From: an uncultured Verrucomicrobiota bacterium
Lineage (GTDB): Bacteria > Verrucomicrobiota > Kiritimatiellia > CAIVKH01
Direction of reading: 5' to 3'
Assembly: GCA_937996795.1 (NCBI GenBank)
Contig: CALKUH010000040.1
Coordinates: 62,001 to 126,000 of the forward strand
DNA: 64,000 nucleotides
Part shown: piece by piece, positions 31,419 to 40,043 of the stretch
Layout: the number at the start of each line of letters is the position of its first letter
Position numbering within the stretch: the stretch's first letter is position 1
Program-made: the position numbers and the translations under genes
The notes under the pieces: generated by a model
What the model was told of the DNA's origin: nothing
The model's input: only the letters and a program-made list of their open reading frames with translations
Database searches by the model: none

Positions 31419-33701
31419 TCAGTCCTTCCTCTTGGCGGCGAGCGACTCCGCCTGCTTCGCGGTTCGGGCAATGATGGAGCGGACAACGTTGCGGCGAAAG
31501 CCATCGAGCCGGCGCTCGGTCAGATGGAGGCTGTGCGCAATCCCAGACAGCGCCCGGTTTACGACCGTGACCAAATCAAGCCGACGATGACGCGCCCGCT
31601 CCAGTTCCTCCTCCCCCAGCGCGCGCTCCAACACCGCGCGATTCCGCAGACAGCATTGGATCAAGCTGTCGACCATGTGCCGCGGAGGCTGGCGCGTGTT
31701 GTCACCGGTCAGATCAAGGTGCGTGACCGGGTCCAGCGCATCGAACCCTTCGTCGTCGATCGGCCGCAGCCGGTAGTTCATGCGGCTGTGAATCCGCTCG
31801 AGGGCGGCCTTCGGCTCAAGCGCCGCAGGCTCCCACTCCAGCAGGTTCAACAGGTTCTGCCCCAGCGATCCCATGTAGTCTCCTTCCTCCTGCGCCTCCT
31901 GGAGAAAACGATTGGCCGCGCCCGCGTCGCGCCCGAACCCGGCGAACTCGAGGAACAGGTCGCGCGTGAAACCGACGGTGCGCAGCACGTACGCGATTTC
32001 AACGAGCGACAGCGTACCCGTGTCCAGACGGCTCAGCAGGTAACCCGCCACGGCGGCAGCGCCCGCGGGTTCCGTCTTGACCGCATGCCGCATGACCCGC
32101 TCCGCCTGCTCCGCTGGCGCCAGCTTCGCAAACCCTTCGCTGCGCACCACGCGAAACAGGTCGTCCGCATATGTCATTGCTTGCGCAACGGGGATCAGCG
32201 CGTGGGTCATTGGATGGAAGGTCGTGCGGCCGCGGAAGGGTCCTTCTTTCTCCATACTCTCCTTGAGCACGTCGTAACACCGATTGCCCGTCGCGTAGGA
32301 ACTGGAACCCAATCCCACCAGCGCGGTCTTGCGACCGGACAGATGCCGTTCCACCACGACACCGAGCAGCTGGGCGAGCGATTGCAGGTTGGCGATGTCG
32401 AATACCCCGTGGATGCGCGTAGCCGGGCGGCCCCACTTGTGTTTGCGCAGGTGCGCCACCAGATTCGGGAAGAGTTCGGCCAATTCGCGCTGCAGGTCGT
32501 CCGGGAAAGAGTTGAATTCGGACAAACGCACATCGGCGAGCACAAGGGCCGCCAGGGCGGCACCAATCGAGGCCTGGTTCCAGGCGGAAATCGCCGCGGG
32601 CGCCTGGGGAAGTACGCTTTCCAGCATCAACAGGTACGGCAGCATCAGTCCGTAAAGCCCGCCCACTACACCGGCCTGGACAATGACGCGGTTGTCTTCA
32701 ATGAGGCAGTCCAGGCTCTCCAGCGTTCGCCGAACTTTCGGATCCTTGAGCACCTCGTCGATGGTGGTTTTCCGCTCCCCCGCGATGTCGTTCAACGCAA
32801 TAAAGAAGAGATTCTGCATTTCCTCCTCGGATTGCGGATTCGTCGGGAAGAAATAGCCGCCATCATTGAGCGCATCGCGCAGCGCGCCCGGATCGCGCTC
32901 CTTGCGGTTAATATAGGTGTGCAACACGGTAAGCGGCGGCTGCTCGGTTTCGAGGCTCCGCAGCACCTCCGTTTTTTCCGGATTCATAAAGTCGGCGCGC
33001 TCATCCGGACACCAGATGACCAGCCAGCCCTCGTCTGGGTTCAACACGGTAACCCTACGGCCGCACACCTCCAGCGTGGCCTGCTGCATGTGGCGCAGCG
33101 CCTGGTGCAGCGAAATGCCCATGTTGGAGGAAGTGGAACACACCACGGGGCGCGATCCGTATGCGCGCCAAAGCGCGAGGTCAAACGGCGCGACCGCATC
33201 GAGATCCCGGTCCGTCAACGCATTCACCTCGTCCGGCGCGAACACCGGAACCATCGACCCGTCCGCCGGATCGGCACGTTTGCGGCTGCGCAGAAACTCG
33301 CGACGCGCCGCCTGCAACGCCGCCAATCCGCCCGCCTCCAGCCGACGCTGCTCCTTCAACGCGTGCTCGGCCAGCAGGCCCAAGCCGTTGAACCCCTTCA
33401 CGCAGCTGTCGTATTGCTTCCAGCCGCGCAAATATCGCATGCGACGGCCCACGGCAAAGCTGAGCAGCGGGGCATCGAACACCAGGTCATCGTTGTCATC
33501 CGCATACGGAAGGCGCTGCGGCCCACACGGCTGCGGGCGTCGGATGCCCAGGCGCAGGGCGAGACGCATCGCGCCCGCCGCGAGCCGGATGGACTCCAGC
33601 GAGTTGACATTCGCATACCCGCGGACGAGCACGGGATTGTCACTCGAGAACGTGGACGCGATGCCTTCGATCCCCGTATGAACGTATTTGGTTTTTTTCA
33701 T
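31419..33701 (-). CDS. Unrecognised 760-residue protein of the glycan-modification cassette
   Basis: A large, soluble-looking protein (MKKTKYVHTGIEGIASTFSS, GYANVNSLESIRLAAGAM). I recognise no family. Features include TSSNMGISLHQALRHM, LNPDEGWLVIWCPDERADF, HTYINRKERDPGALRDALND, and VGLGSSSYATGNRCYDVL, plus a helical C-terminal half with many Arg and Leu (REFLRSRKRADPADG, RSIIARTAKQAESLA). No membrane segment or signal peptide is visible. GGAAAG precedes the ATG at 33701. It is flanked by the unusual dehydrogenase upstream and the AMP ligase three bases downstream, so it is co-expressed with both. Function unknown. Confidence 0.75.
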   Translation of the reverse strand: MKKTKYVHTGIEGIASTFSSDNPVLVRGYANVNSLESIRLAAGAMRLALRLGIRRPQPCGPQRLPYADDNDDLVFDAPLLSFAVGRRMRYLRGWKQYDSCVKGFNGLGLLAEHALKEQRRLEAGGLAALQAARREFLRSRKRADPADGSMVPVFAPDEVNALTDRDLDAVAPFDLALWRAYGSRPVVCSTSSNMGISLHQALRHMQQATLEVCGRRVTVLNPDEGWLVIWCPDERADFMNPEKTEVLRSLETEQPPLTVLHTYINRKERDPGALRDALNDGGYFFPTNPQSEEEMQNLFFIALNDIAGERKTTIDEVLKDPKVRRTLESLDCLIEDNRVIVQAGVVGGLYGLMLPYLLMLESVLPQAPAAISAWNQASIGAALAALVLADVRLSEFNSFPDDLQRELAELFPNLVAHLRKHKWGRPATRIHGVFDIANLQSLAQLLGVVVERHLSGRKTALVGLGSSSYATGNRCYDVLKESMEKEGPFRGRTTFHPMTHALIPVAQAMTYADDLFRVVRSEGFAKLAPAEQAERVMRHAVKTEPAGAAAVAGYLLSRLDTGTLSLVEIAYVLRTVGFTRDLFLEFAGFGRDAGAANRFLQEAQEEGDYMGSLGQNLLNLLEWEPAALEPKAALERIHSRMNYRLRPIDDEGFDALDPVTHLDLTGDNTRQPPRHMVDSLIQCCLRNRAVLERALGEEELERARHRRLDLVTVVNRALSGIAHSLHLTERRLDGFRRNVVRSIIARTAKQAESLAAKRKD

Positions 33702-33725
33702 GGTAACTTTCCGCCCTGCGTTGAC

Positions 33726-34979
33726 TCAGGTGAGTGCGCCGGTGAGACGCTCCAACCCCATCACATAGGCCGCCGTGGTTAACGGCACATTTTTTTGCCG
33801 GGCCGTGTGGACCAGTTCCTTCGCGAGCCCATCCATGCGTTCATCAAGCAGCGTGTTGAGGCGTTCCTCGCTCCAATACAGCCCCTGCCGGTTCTGAACC
33901 CATTCAAAATAGCTCGCCGTGACCCCGCCGCAATTGACCACCAGGTCCGGCAGGATCAGCACCCCGCGCGACAGCAGCTGCTGTTCACCCTCGGCCGTGA
34001 TGGGCCCGTTGGCCACCTCCAGCACCGTGGAGGCCATAACGAGGCCGGCATTCGCTCCATGAATCTGCCCGCCGAGCGCGCAGGGGGCGAGAATGTCCGC
34101 CGGCGCGGACAACACGTCCTCCGGGGAAATTCGCTCCACACCAACCGCGCGGGCGTCCTCCGCGGTCACGCGGGCCAGGGATCCGCGCTCCTTCTTCATC
34201 GCAAGCACCCATTCCACCGGCAACCCCGCATCGCGGCGCACTCCGCCCTTGGAATCACTGACCGCGACCACCGGCACATCCCGCTGCGCCAACAACGACA
34301 GCAGTTTCCCGCCCGCATTGCCGAGGCCGGCCACGGCAAACCGCAGGCCCGTGGTCTCGCGCCCCAACGCGCGGAAGACCGCATCCAGCACCGTCAGCGC
34401 GCCGCGCGCCGTCGCCTGCCCGCGCCCGCGGCTGCCCCCGAGCACAACCGGCTTGCCTGTCACCGCGCCCGGGACGCGCGCGCGCGCGTGTTGCGCGTAT
34501 TGGTCCACCATCCACGCCATCGTACCCTCGTGGGTGTTAACGTCGGGCGACAGGATGTCGCGATCGGGGCCGAGCACATCCACCAGGGCGTCGACATATC
34601 CGCGGCTCAGCCGCTCCAATTCGTGTTTCGACAACTGCTGCGGATCCACCGCCACGCCGCCATTCGCCCCGCCGAACGGCAGGTCCGCAACGGCGCACTT
34701 CACCATCAGTCGGAAGGCGAGGGAGATCATTTCCTCCTTGTTCACCGAGGGATGAAAACGCACGCCGCCCTTGCCCGGGCCCCGCTGGTCGTCGTACACC
34801 ACGCGCCAGCCGTCAAACACCTGCAAGCTCCCGTCGTCCCGGCGCAGCGGGATCGCCACCTGGACCAGCCGCTTCGGACGACTCAAGCGCAATCGGGCTT
34901 CATCCGGGCCGCCGGCACACGCCCACGCCTGCTCAAAACGAACCCCGGTATCCCCAAAAATGGAAAAGTCAGTCTTCAT
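33726..34979 (-). CDS. Glu/Leu/Phe/Val dehydrogenase homologue lacking the catalytic lysine
   Basis: A 417-residue protein with the full two-domain layout. GPGKGGVRFH keeps the K70 substrate-binding lysine and FRLMVKCAV keeps K94, but the catalytic block reads PFGGANGG, with Asn106 (AAT) where the family has lysine. SPDVNTHEGTMAWMVDQY keeps the general acid aspartate and AVAGLGNAGGKLL is the NAD loop. A GGAG five bases before the ATG at 34979 supports that start over one at 35000. The lysine loss predicts little normal deamination, so a binding, regulatory or altered chemistry role is possible. It lies 27 bp downstream of pseI. Confidence 0.8.
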   Translation of the reverse strand: MKTDFSIFGDTGVRFEQAWACAGGPDEARLRLSRPKRLVQVAIPLRRDDGSLQVFDGWRVVYDDQRGPGKGGVRFHPSVNKEEMISLAFRLMVKCAVADLPFGGANGGVAVDPQQLSKHELERLSRGYVDALVDVLGPDRDILSPDVNTHEGTMAWMVDQYAQHARARVPGAVTGKPVVLGGSRGRGQATARGALTVLDAVFRALGRETTGLRFAVAGLGNAGGKLLSLLAQRDVPVVAVSDSKGGVRRDAGLPVEWVLAMKKERGSLARVTAEDARAVGVERISPEDVLSAPADILAPCALGGQIHGANAGLVMASTVLEVANGPITAEGEQQLLSRGVLILPDLVVNCGGVTASYFEWVQNRQGLYWSEERLNTLLDERMDGLAKELVHTARQKNVPLTTAAYVMGLERLTGALT

Positions 34980-35006
34980 GTCCACTCCATCCAACCGCAT
35001 ACACCC

Positions 35007-36047
35007 TCACACCACTAACGCCCAGTCCAACGGGGTTCCACGGGATACATCCCGCGCTGCGCGGCGGCCCAACAGCTCGTCGAGGCATTTCGGCGGCAGT
35101 CCGTAGCCGGGACGGATGGAACGCACATTTTCTTGTGAGAATACCTCTCCCGCCTTGATGTCGCGCACGGCGTAAAGGGATCGGCGAAACACCCGGCTGG
35201 CCTGTTCGCGGTCGGTTAATTCATAGCGGACGCTCCCCATCGCCAGCTCCGCCTCGCGCACCGCTGTGACGAGCGCCTTGAATTCGGCGGGTTCAAGCGA
35301 AAACGCGCTGTCGGGCCCCGGCTGCGCGCGCGACAAGGTGAAATGCTTTTCGATGATGCACGCGCCCAGCGCCACCGCGGTGACGGCGGCCGTGTGGCCC
35401 AGCGTGTGATCGGACAAGCCGACCGGCACACCGAAGCGGCGCGCGAGATCCGGGATCGTCCGCAAATTCATGTCCTCCGGGCGCGCGGGATATGCGCTCG
35501 TGCATTTGAGCAGCGCCAGTTCGCCGCAACCGGCGGCCCGCAGCGTGGCGACCGCGACGTCCACCTCGTCCAGTGTCGCCATGCCGGTGGACAGGATCAC
35601 CGGTTTGCCCGTCCGCGCCACCGCTCGCAGCAATCCGGTGTCCACGAGTTCAAACGACGCAATCTTATGCGCGGGCACATGCATCTGCTCCAGGAACGCG
35701 ACCGCCGTCCCGTCAAACGGGGAGGAAAAACAGTGCAGGCCCAGCGACTCCGCGAGGGCCTTGAGCCGGGGTTGCCACTCCCACGGCGTGTACGCCTCGC
35801 CATAGAGGTCGTGCAGCGTGCGCCCCTCCCACATCGTTCCTTTGCCGATGCGGAAGTCCGGGCGATCGCACGCAATCGTGAGGGTGTCCGGCGTGTAGGT
35901 CTGGAGCTTGATCGCGTCGGCGCCGGTTTCGGCAGCTGCCCGCACAATCGCGCAGGCCTGCTCGTAATCCTGCCCATGGTTCGCTGACATCTCGGCGATG
36001 ATATACACCGGCCGTCCTGCGCCAATCGATCGACCCGCAATGTTCAT
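35007..36047 (-). CDS. pseI: Pseudaminic acid synthase
   Basis: A 346-residue NeuB-family condensing enzyme joining the 6-deoxy-AltdiNAc product of PseG with phosphoenolpyruvate. PVYIIAEMSANHGQDYEQA opens the TIM barrel, IKLQTYTPDTLT follows, then LSTGMATLDEVD, LLKCTSAYPARPEDMNL, GLSDHTLGHTAAV and CIIEKHFTLSR. The C-terminal 60 residues form the antifreeze/SAF-like domain (RRSLYAVRDIKAGEVFSQENV). The M-S-A-N-H form and TYTPDT are typical of PseI rather than NeuB. The ATG has a 4-bp overlap with the PseG-PseH gene. Confidence 0.93.
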   Translation of the reverse strand: MNIAGRSIGAGRPVYIIAEMSANHGQDYEQACAIVRAAAETGADAIKLQTYTPDTLTIACDRPDFRIGKGTMWEGRTLHDLYGEAYTPWEWQPRLKALAESLGLHCFSSPFDGTAVAFLEQMHVPAHKIASFELVDTGLLRAVARTGKPVILSTGMATLDEVDVAVATLRAAGCGELALLKCTSAYPARPEDMNLRTIPDLARRFGVPVGLSDHTLGHTAAVTAVALGACIIEKHFTLSRAQPGPDSAFSLEPAEFKALVTAVREAELAMGSVRYELTDREQASRVFRRSLYAVRDIKAGEVFSQENVRSIRPGYGLPPKCLDELLGRRAARDVSRGTPLDWALVV

Positions 36048-37561
36048 ACCCGGCCCGCCTCCCACGCCAGCAGCAGCGCGGACGCCCCCTGCACCTGCGT
36101 CTCCCCTACGCGCACAAATCCCGCGCGCTGAAAGGCTCGGAGCGATCGCTGGTTTTCCGGCTTTATGAGCGCGCGAATACGACGGCATCCCGTGCGCTCG
36201 GCGTACCGGGCGACGCCCGCTTCAATCACGATGGCGCCGAGCCCGCGGCCGCGCTGGGCCGGCGACAGCGCGACCGAAATCACGGCTTCGTTTTCGTCCG
36301 GATCAAACCGGACTACCGCCACCGGCTGCCCATCTGCATCGGCGATATACTGGTGAACACGGGGATTGGCCAGCCGCTGCGCGAGCCAGCGCTGGTGCGA
36401 TTCCCACACGATGGCGGCGGAGGAAAAGGAGGCGGCCCGGGTGTCCGCATCATTCGCCCATTCGAAGAGCAGCCGCGCGTCGTCGATCGTCACATCCCGC
36501 ATCCGCAGCGCCGGTCGGGCCAGCGCGTCCACCACCCGCGCGCAACCCTGTCCGTCCACAAGTGCCCGGCCCGCGCGGCTGCAGCGCATGCGCGCCGCGC
36601 CGTTGTCGCGAAGCGACTGCAGGGCACCGATAAAGTCTGTTTCGCCGAGATGGCGGCCCCAGCCCAGCTGGCGGGCGACCTGCTCCGCATCTAGCGTATC
36701 CGCAATACGGCGCTGGTTCTCGGCCAGCACGAGCACCAGGAACGGCACGCCCATCCGGCACAATTCCCAGCAGGTCGAGCCGCCCGCGCTGACCGCCACA
36801 TCGGCCCAGGCCATCAGCTCCGGCATGTTGCGCGCGTCCACGATAAGTTCAACGCCGGGCACGGCCTCGCGGCGCAACCACGCTTCCAAGGCGGGCCGGT
36901 GCGCGTTGCCGCCGCCCAGCAACACGCGGGTGGTAAACCCGAGGCCCCGGTGAGCGGCGAGGAAACCGAGCAGCCGGGCGGTGATGTTGTCGGGGTCTGC
37001 GCCGCCGAGCGTGATCAACAGATTCCGCGCGGAAGAATCGAAATGGCGCGCGGGCGGCTCGGCCGCCACAAATTCCCGCCGCAGCAGAGCATAGCGTGGC
37101 CCCAGCAGCAGGCACGCATCATCGTTCACGACATACGGATAGGCAGCTGCCGAAATGTTCTGGTTGAAAAGCACATCACACTCGTAGACAGGCAGATGGT
37201 TGTAGTCGTCAATTGCCAGCAGGCGGAATCCCGCGGCGCGGACCGCGCGTTGGTAGTCGAGGTCAAAGGCGTAACCATCGGTCACTACCCAGCGCTCTGG
37301 AGCGCGGCCGCCGACTGCGACCGCGATGCGCAGTGTTAGTTCGGCGTCTTCGCGACTACCCGGCGGGGCGGCGATGCGATGGACGGTGAAACCCTCCGCG
37401 GCAACGCGCGACGCCAGCGTGTCCGGCAGGTCGCCGCAAACCAGATGGACCGGAGCGCCAACACTTTCCTGCCACGCCTGCGCGAGGGCCAGACAGCGCA
37501 TGACGTGCCCGGTTCCAATCCGAGGCGAAGCGTCCGCGCGTATGACCAGGGGCGAATCCAT
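36044..37561 (-). CDS. pseG: PseG-PseH fusion: sugar-nucleotide hydrolase plus GNAT acetyltransferase
   Basis: A 505-residue fusion. The first 345 residues are PseG: VIRADASPRIGTGHVMRCLALA, WVVTDGYAFDLDYQ, LLITLGGADPDN and VSAGGSTCWELC, a GT-B-like hydrolase that removes UDP from UDP-2,4-diacetamido-trideoxy-altrose. The last 150 residues form a GNAT (RMRDVTIDDARLLFEWAND, VALSPAQRGRGLGAIVIEAGV), matching PseH, which acetylates the 4-amino group. The two are separate proteins in Campylobacter and Helicobacter. Substrate channelling is possible. The ATG at 37561 starts MDSPLVIRAD; the gene overlaps pseI by 4 bp. Confidence 0.92.
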   Translation of the reverse strand: MDSPLVIRADASPRIGTGHVMRCLALAQAWQESVGAPVHLVCGDLPDTLASRVAAEGFTVHRIAAPPGSREDAELTLRIAVAVGGRAPERWVVTDGYAFDLDYQRAVRAAGFRLLAIDDYNHLPVYECDVLFNQNISAAAYPYVVNDDACLLLGPRYALLRREFVAAEPPARHFDSSARNLLITLGGADPDNITARLLGFLAAHRGLGFTTRVLLGGGNAHRPALEAWLRREAVPGVELIVDARNMPELMAWADVAVSAGGSTCWELCRMGVPFLVLVLAENQRRIADTLDAEQVARQLGWGRHLGETDFIGALQSLRDNGAARMRCSRAGRALVDGQGCARVVDALARPALRMRDVTIDDARLLFEWANDADTRAASFSSAAIVWESHQRWLAQRLANPRVHQYIADADGQPVAVVRFDPDENEAVISVALSPAQRGRGLGAIVIEAGVARYAERTGCRRIRALIKPENQRSLRAFQRAGFVRVGETQVQGASALLLAWEAGRV

Positions 37562-37572
37562 GTGTGGCGGCC

Positions 37573-38382
37573 TCACCAGGCCGTCCAGCCTCCGTCCACC
37601 ACGAGATTGTGACCGGTGACGAACGACGCCGCATCCGAGGCGAGGAACAGCAGCGGGCCGACCAGCTCGTCCGGCTCCCCCATCCGCGCCATCGGCAATT
37701 TTTGCGCGAGCCGCGCGCACAACCCGGGCTGGGTCTGCCGCGTCCGGTCCGATGGAAACGGGCCCGGGCTGATTGCGTTGACGCGGATCCGGCACGGCGC
37801 AAGTTCACACGCGAGGTAGCGGGTCAGTTGGAGCATCCCGCCCTTCGCAGCCCCGTAGTGCGGGGGGTTCGCTTGGGCCGGGCTGTCATAGACGCGCACG
37901 TCCGGGCTAACCATCCCATACATGGAAGCTATGTGGATGATAGACGCGCCGCCCCGTGTTTGCCGGGCGGCGGCCTCCAGCAGATCCTGCGCTTCGCGCG
38001 CGAGGCGCGAGGCGGCAACCACCGTCACCGCGTAGGCCGACTCAAAGGCAGCGTCCGACGAATGCGCCAGCGTGCCGGCGCCGCCGCTGTAGGCATTATG
38101 CACCAACACGTCGAGGCGCCCGTGCTGCGCGCGAAGGCGCGAGATGGCTTCGCGCGCCGCGGCCGCGTCGGTTACATCGAACGGCAGCGCATCGGCCAGC
38201 CCCCCTTGTGCGCGAAGCTGCTGAGCCAGTTCGCGCAACGGCTCTTCGCGACGCCCGTTCAACCACACATGCGCGCCCGCGCGCGCCAAGCCGGCGGCCA
38301 TGACACTGCCCAGGTATCCGGCAGCGCCGGTCAGCAGCGCGACACGTCCGCTCAATTCACTGCGCTCGCCAGGTGCATTCAC
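37573..38382 (-). CDS. Short-chain dehydrogenase/reductase in the Pse operon
   Basis: A 269-residue classical SDR. VALLTGAAGYLGSVMAAG has the TGxxxGxG loop, HNAYSG replaces the usual NNAG, IHIASMYGMVSP includes the serine, and HYGAAKGGMLQLT gives the Y-x-x-x-K pair, followed by NAISPGPFPSD and the VVDGGWTAW tail. The GTG at 38382 overlaps the stop of the upstream PseF-type gene (GTGA) and is preceded by AGGAG at a distance of seven bases, which decides the start. It may reduce a keto group on the nonulosonate or on its acyl donor; homologues occur in Pse and legionaminic acid loci. Confidence 0.85.
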   Translation of the reverse strand: MNAPGERSELSGRVALLTGAAGYLGSVMAAGLARAGAHVWLNGRREEPLRELAQQLRAQGGLADALPFDVTDAAAAREAISRLRAQHGRLDVLVHNAYSGGAGTLAHSSDAAFESAYAVTVVAASRLAREAQDLLEAAARQTRGGASIIHIASMYGMVSPDVRVYDSPAQANPPHYGAAKGGMLQLTRYLACELAPCRIRVNAISPGPFPSDRTRQTQPGLCARLAQKLPMARMGEPDELVGPLLFLASDAASFVTGHNLVVDGGWTAW

Positions 38383-40034
38383 GTGGGGGCTCCTGCCGTT
38401 TCCCATCGAGACGGGTCGAGCAGTGCGTCCGGGAGGCCAGATAGCGCCCCGGCGAGCGAGACGCATTGGGCCTCGTCGAGCGGCGGACGGCATATACGCT
38501 CGAGATTGTGCTCCAGTTGCGCCATCGTTTCCATCCCGACCACGATACTGTCGATCCACGATTGGGCGAGGACATACGCGAGGCACAGATCGGCGCGGTC
38601 CAGCCGCCCGCAGGCGCGCACGGCCTCGTCCAACCGGCCGGACCACGCGGCCGCCTGATCGCGGGACACCACCGGCCAGGCGCCGGATTCCAGCAGCAAC
38701 AGACCCTGCAGAAAGGCGCTGCGTGCATAGATTGTGAGTTCCGGGCGCGCGGCGCACCGCGCGGGAATTCCGGCGCGGAGCCAGCGGTCATCAAGTAGAT
38801 TAAACGGAAGCTGTATATGTTGGAGGGCCGGAATATCGAAGGCTCGGATCGCCTGCTCGGGCGTGGAGATGGAAACGCCCAGATCGCGGACAACCCCTTG
38901 CTGCTGGAGTTCGAGCAACGTGCGCCAAATGAGGCCTCCGTGCGAGTCGAGATGCCGGTAGCGGTGCAACATCAAGACATCGAGCTGCGCAACGCGCAAC
39001 CGGTGGCAGGATGCGTAGACACTGTGCTCCACCGCCACGCGCACCGCTTCATCCGGCGAGTCTTCCGGCAGCCAGTCAAGCGGGGCCAGTTTCGTAACCA
39101 CGCGCGGCGGCGCACCAGAAAAGGAGGCCAGCGCGTCGCCGAGCGCCGACTCGGCATCGCCATAGGCCTGCGCCGTGTCGAACTCCGTCACGCCATGGGC
39201 CACGGCCGTTCGGACCAGTGCGCGCACCGCGCCGCGCGCGGGGCGGCCTGCTCGGTTGGCGATGCCATACCGGTCCAAGCCCAGCTGCGCGCTACCCATC
39301 GTCAGGCGGGAGACCACCTGACCGCGTTTGATCCGGTAGGGCACGCGGAAATGCGCCTCGGCGCTGCGTTCAAGGCGGTCGCACAGGTCGCGCCACGTCA
39401 CGCGGATCGGATCGGGTTCCTCACGGAACAGGCGGGTGATCCGCTGGTAGTCGTCCGGGGCATCCAGCGTCGCGCGCAGGTGCGACCAGTCCCTCGGGAC
39501 AACGGGCCGAAAAAGCGCAGGCGCCTGCCCGCTGCGCATCCACGGTGTAACGTGTTCGCGTTCGCGCGGTGTGACGGCGTGGACGTGTGCCGCGCGCAGC
39601 AGCTTCACCGAGAACGCCTCGGCGCTGACGCCATACGGCAAACCGTCCAGCGGCGAGTGGGTGCCGATGTAATCCGCGCCGGCCGCTTGGCGGAAGGCGA
39701 GCAGCTCCTCGATAAAGGCGCCGTCCGGCAACAGATTGTCGGCGGTCAGCCGGATCACCACGTCTTCGTTTTGGAGGTCCTCAGCCGTCTGGACAAATCG
39801 GCCCAGCACATCGTCAAGCGGACCTCGCACAACCGGCAGTCCGGCGGCGGTAGCAGCGGCGCTCAGGACATCGTCCGTCGGATCGATCGAGGTGGCCAGT
39901 CGCACCGGCAAGCCACGGTTCCCGGCACGGCGTGCACTCAGCACCGCGGACGGCAGCCCGGCCACGGGCAGCAGCGCCTTGGCGGGAAGCCGGCGCGAGG
40001 CGGTGCGCGCCTGTAGGATGGCAACAACTTTCAT
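38379..40034 (-). CDS. PseF/SpsF-type cytidylyltransferase fused to aldo/keto reductase
   Basis: A 551-residue fusion. The first 235 residues are a SpsF/CMP-NeuA-like nucleotidyltransferase: ILQARTASRRLPAKALLPVAG, VIRLTADNLLPDG and ATLDAPDDYQRITRL, the form found next to PseI and expected to make CMP-pseudaminic acid. From about residue 245 an aldo/keto reductase follows (LTMGSAQLGLDRYGI, EFDTAQAYGDAESALGDAL, VVTKLAPLDW, DVLMLHRYRH), retaining D, Y, K and H of the tetrad. SpsF-AKR fusions have been seen in nonulosonate clusters. The reductase substrate is unknown. It sits between pseC and the SDR gene. Confidence 0.85.
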   Translation of the reverse strand: MKVVAILQARTASRRLPAKALLPVAGLPSAVLSARRAGNRGLPVRLATSIDPTDDVLSAAATAAGLPVVRGPLDDVLGRFVQTAEDLQNEDVVIRLTADNLLPDGAFIEELLAFRQAAGADYIGTHSPLDGLPYGVSAEAFSVKLLRAAHVHAVTPREREHVTPWMRSGQAPALFRPVVPRDWSHLRATLDAPDDYQRITRLFREEPDPIRVTWRDLCDRLERSAEAHFRVPYRIKRGQVVSRLTMGSAQLGLDRYGIANRAGRPARGAVRALVRTAVAHGVTEFDTAQAYGDAESALGDALASFSGAPPRVVTKLAPLDWLPEDSPDEAVRVAVEHSVYASCHRLRVAQLDVLMLHRYRHLDSHGGLIWRTLLELQQQGVVRDLGVSISTPEQAIRAFDIPALQHIQLPFNLLDDRWLRAGIPARCAARPELTIYARSAFLQGLLLLESGAWPVVSRDQAAAWSGRLDEAVRACGRLDRADLCLAYVLAQSWIDSIVVGMETMAQLEHNLERICRPPLDEAQCVSLAGALSGLPDALLDPSRWETAGAPT

Positions 40035-40043
40035 GTTGGAAGG

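Noticed and set aside
30996..33782. A 928-codon plus-strand open frame opposite the 760-aa protein and the AMP ligase
   Set aside because: It is antisense to two well-supported coding regions; its product is rich in Arg, His and Gln with no domain. GC-rich antisense frames of this kind lie opposite most genes here.
34473..34489. CG-alternating run resembling a simple repeat
   Set aside because: It lies in codons for Arg/Ala in the dehydrogenase gene and is explained by GC-rich codon use.
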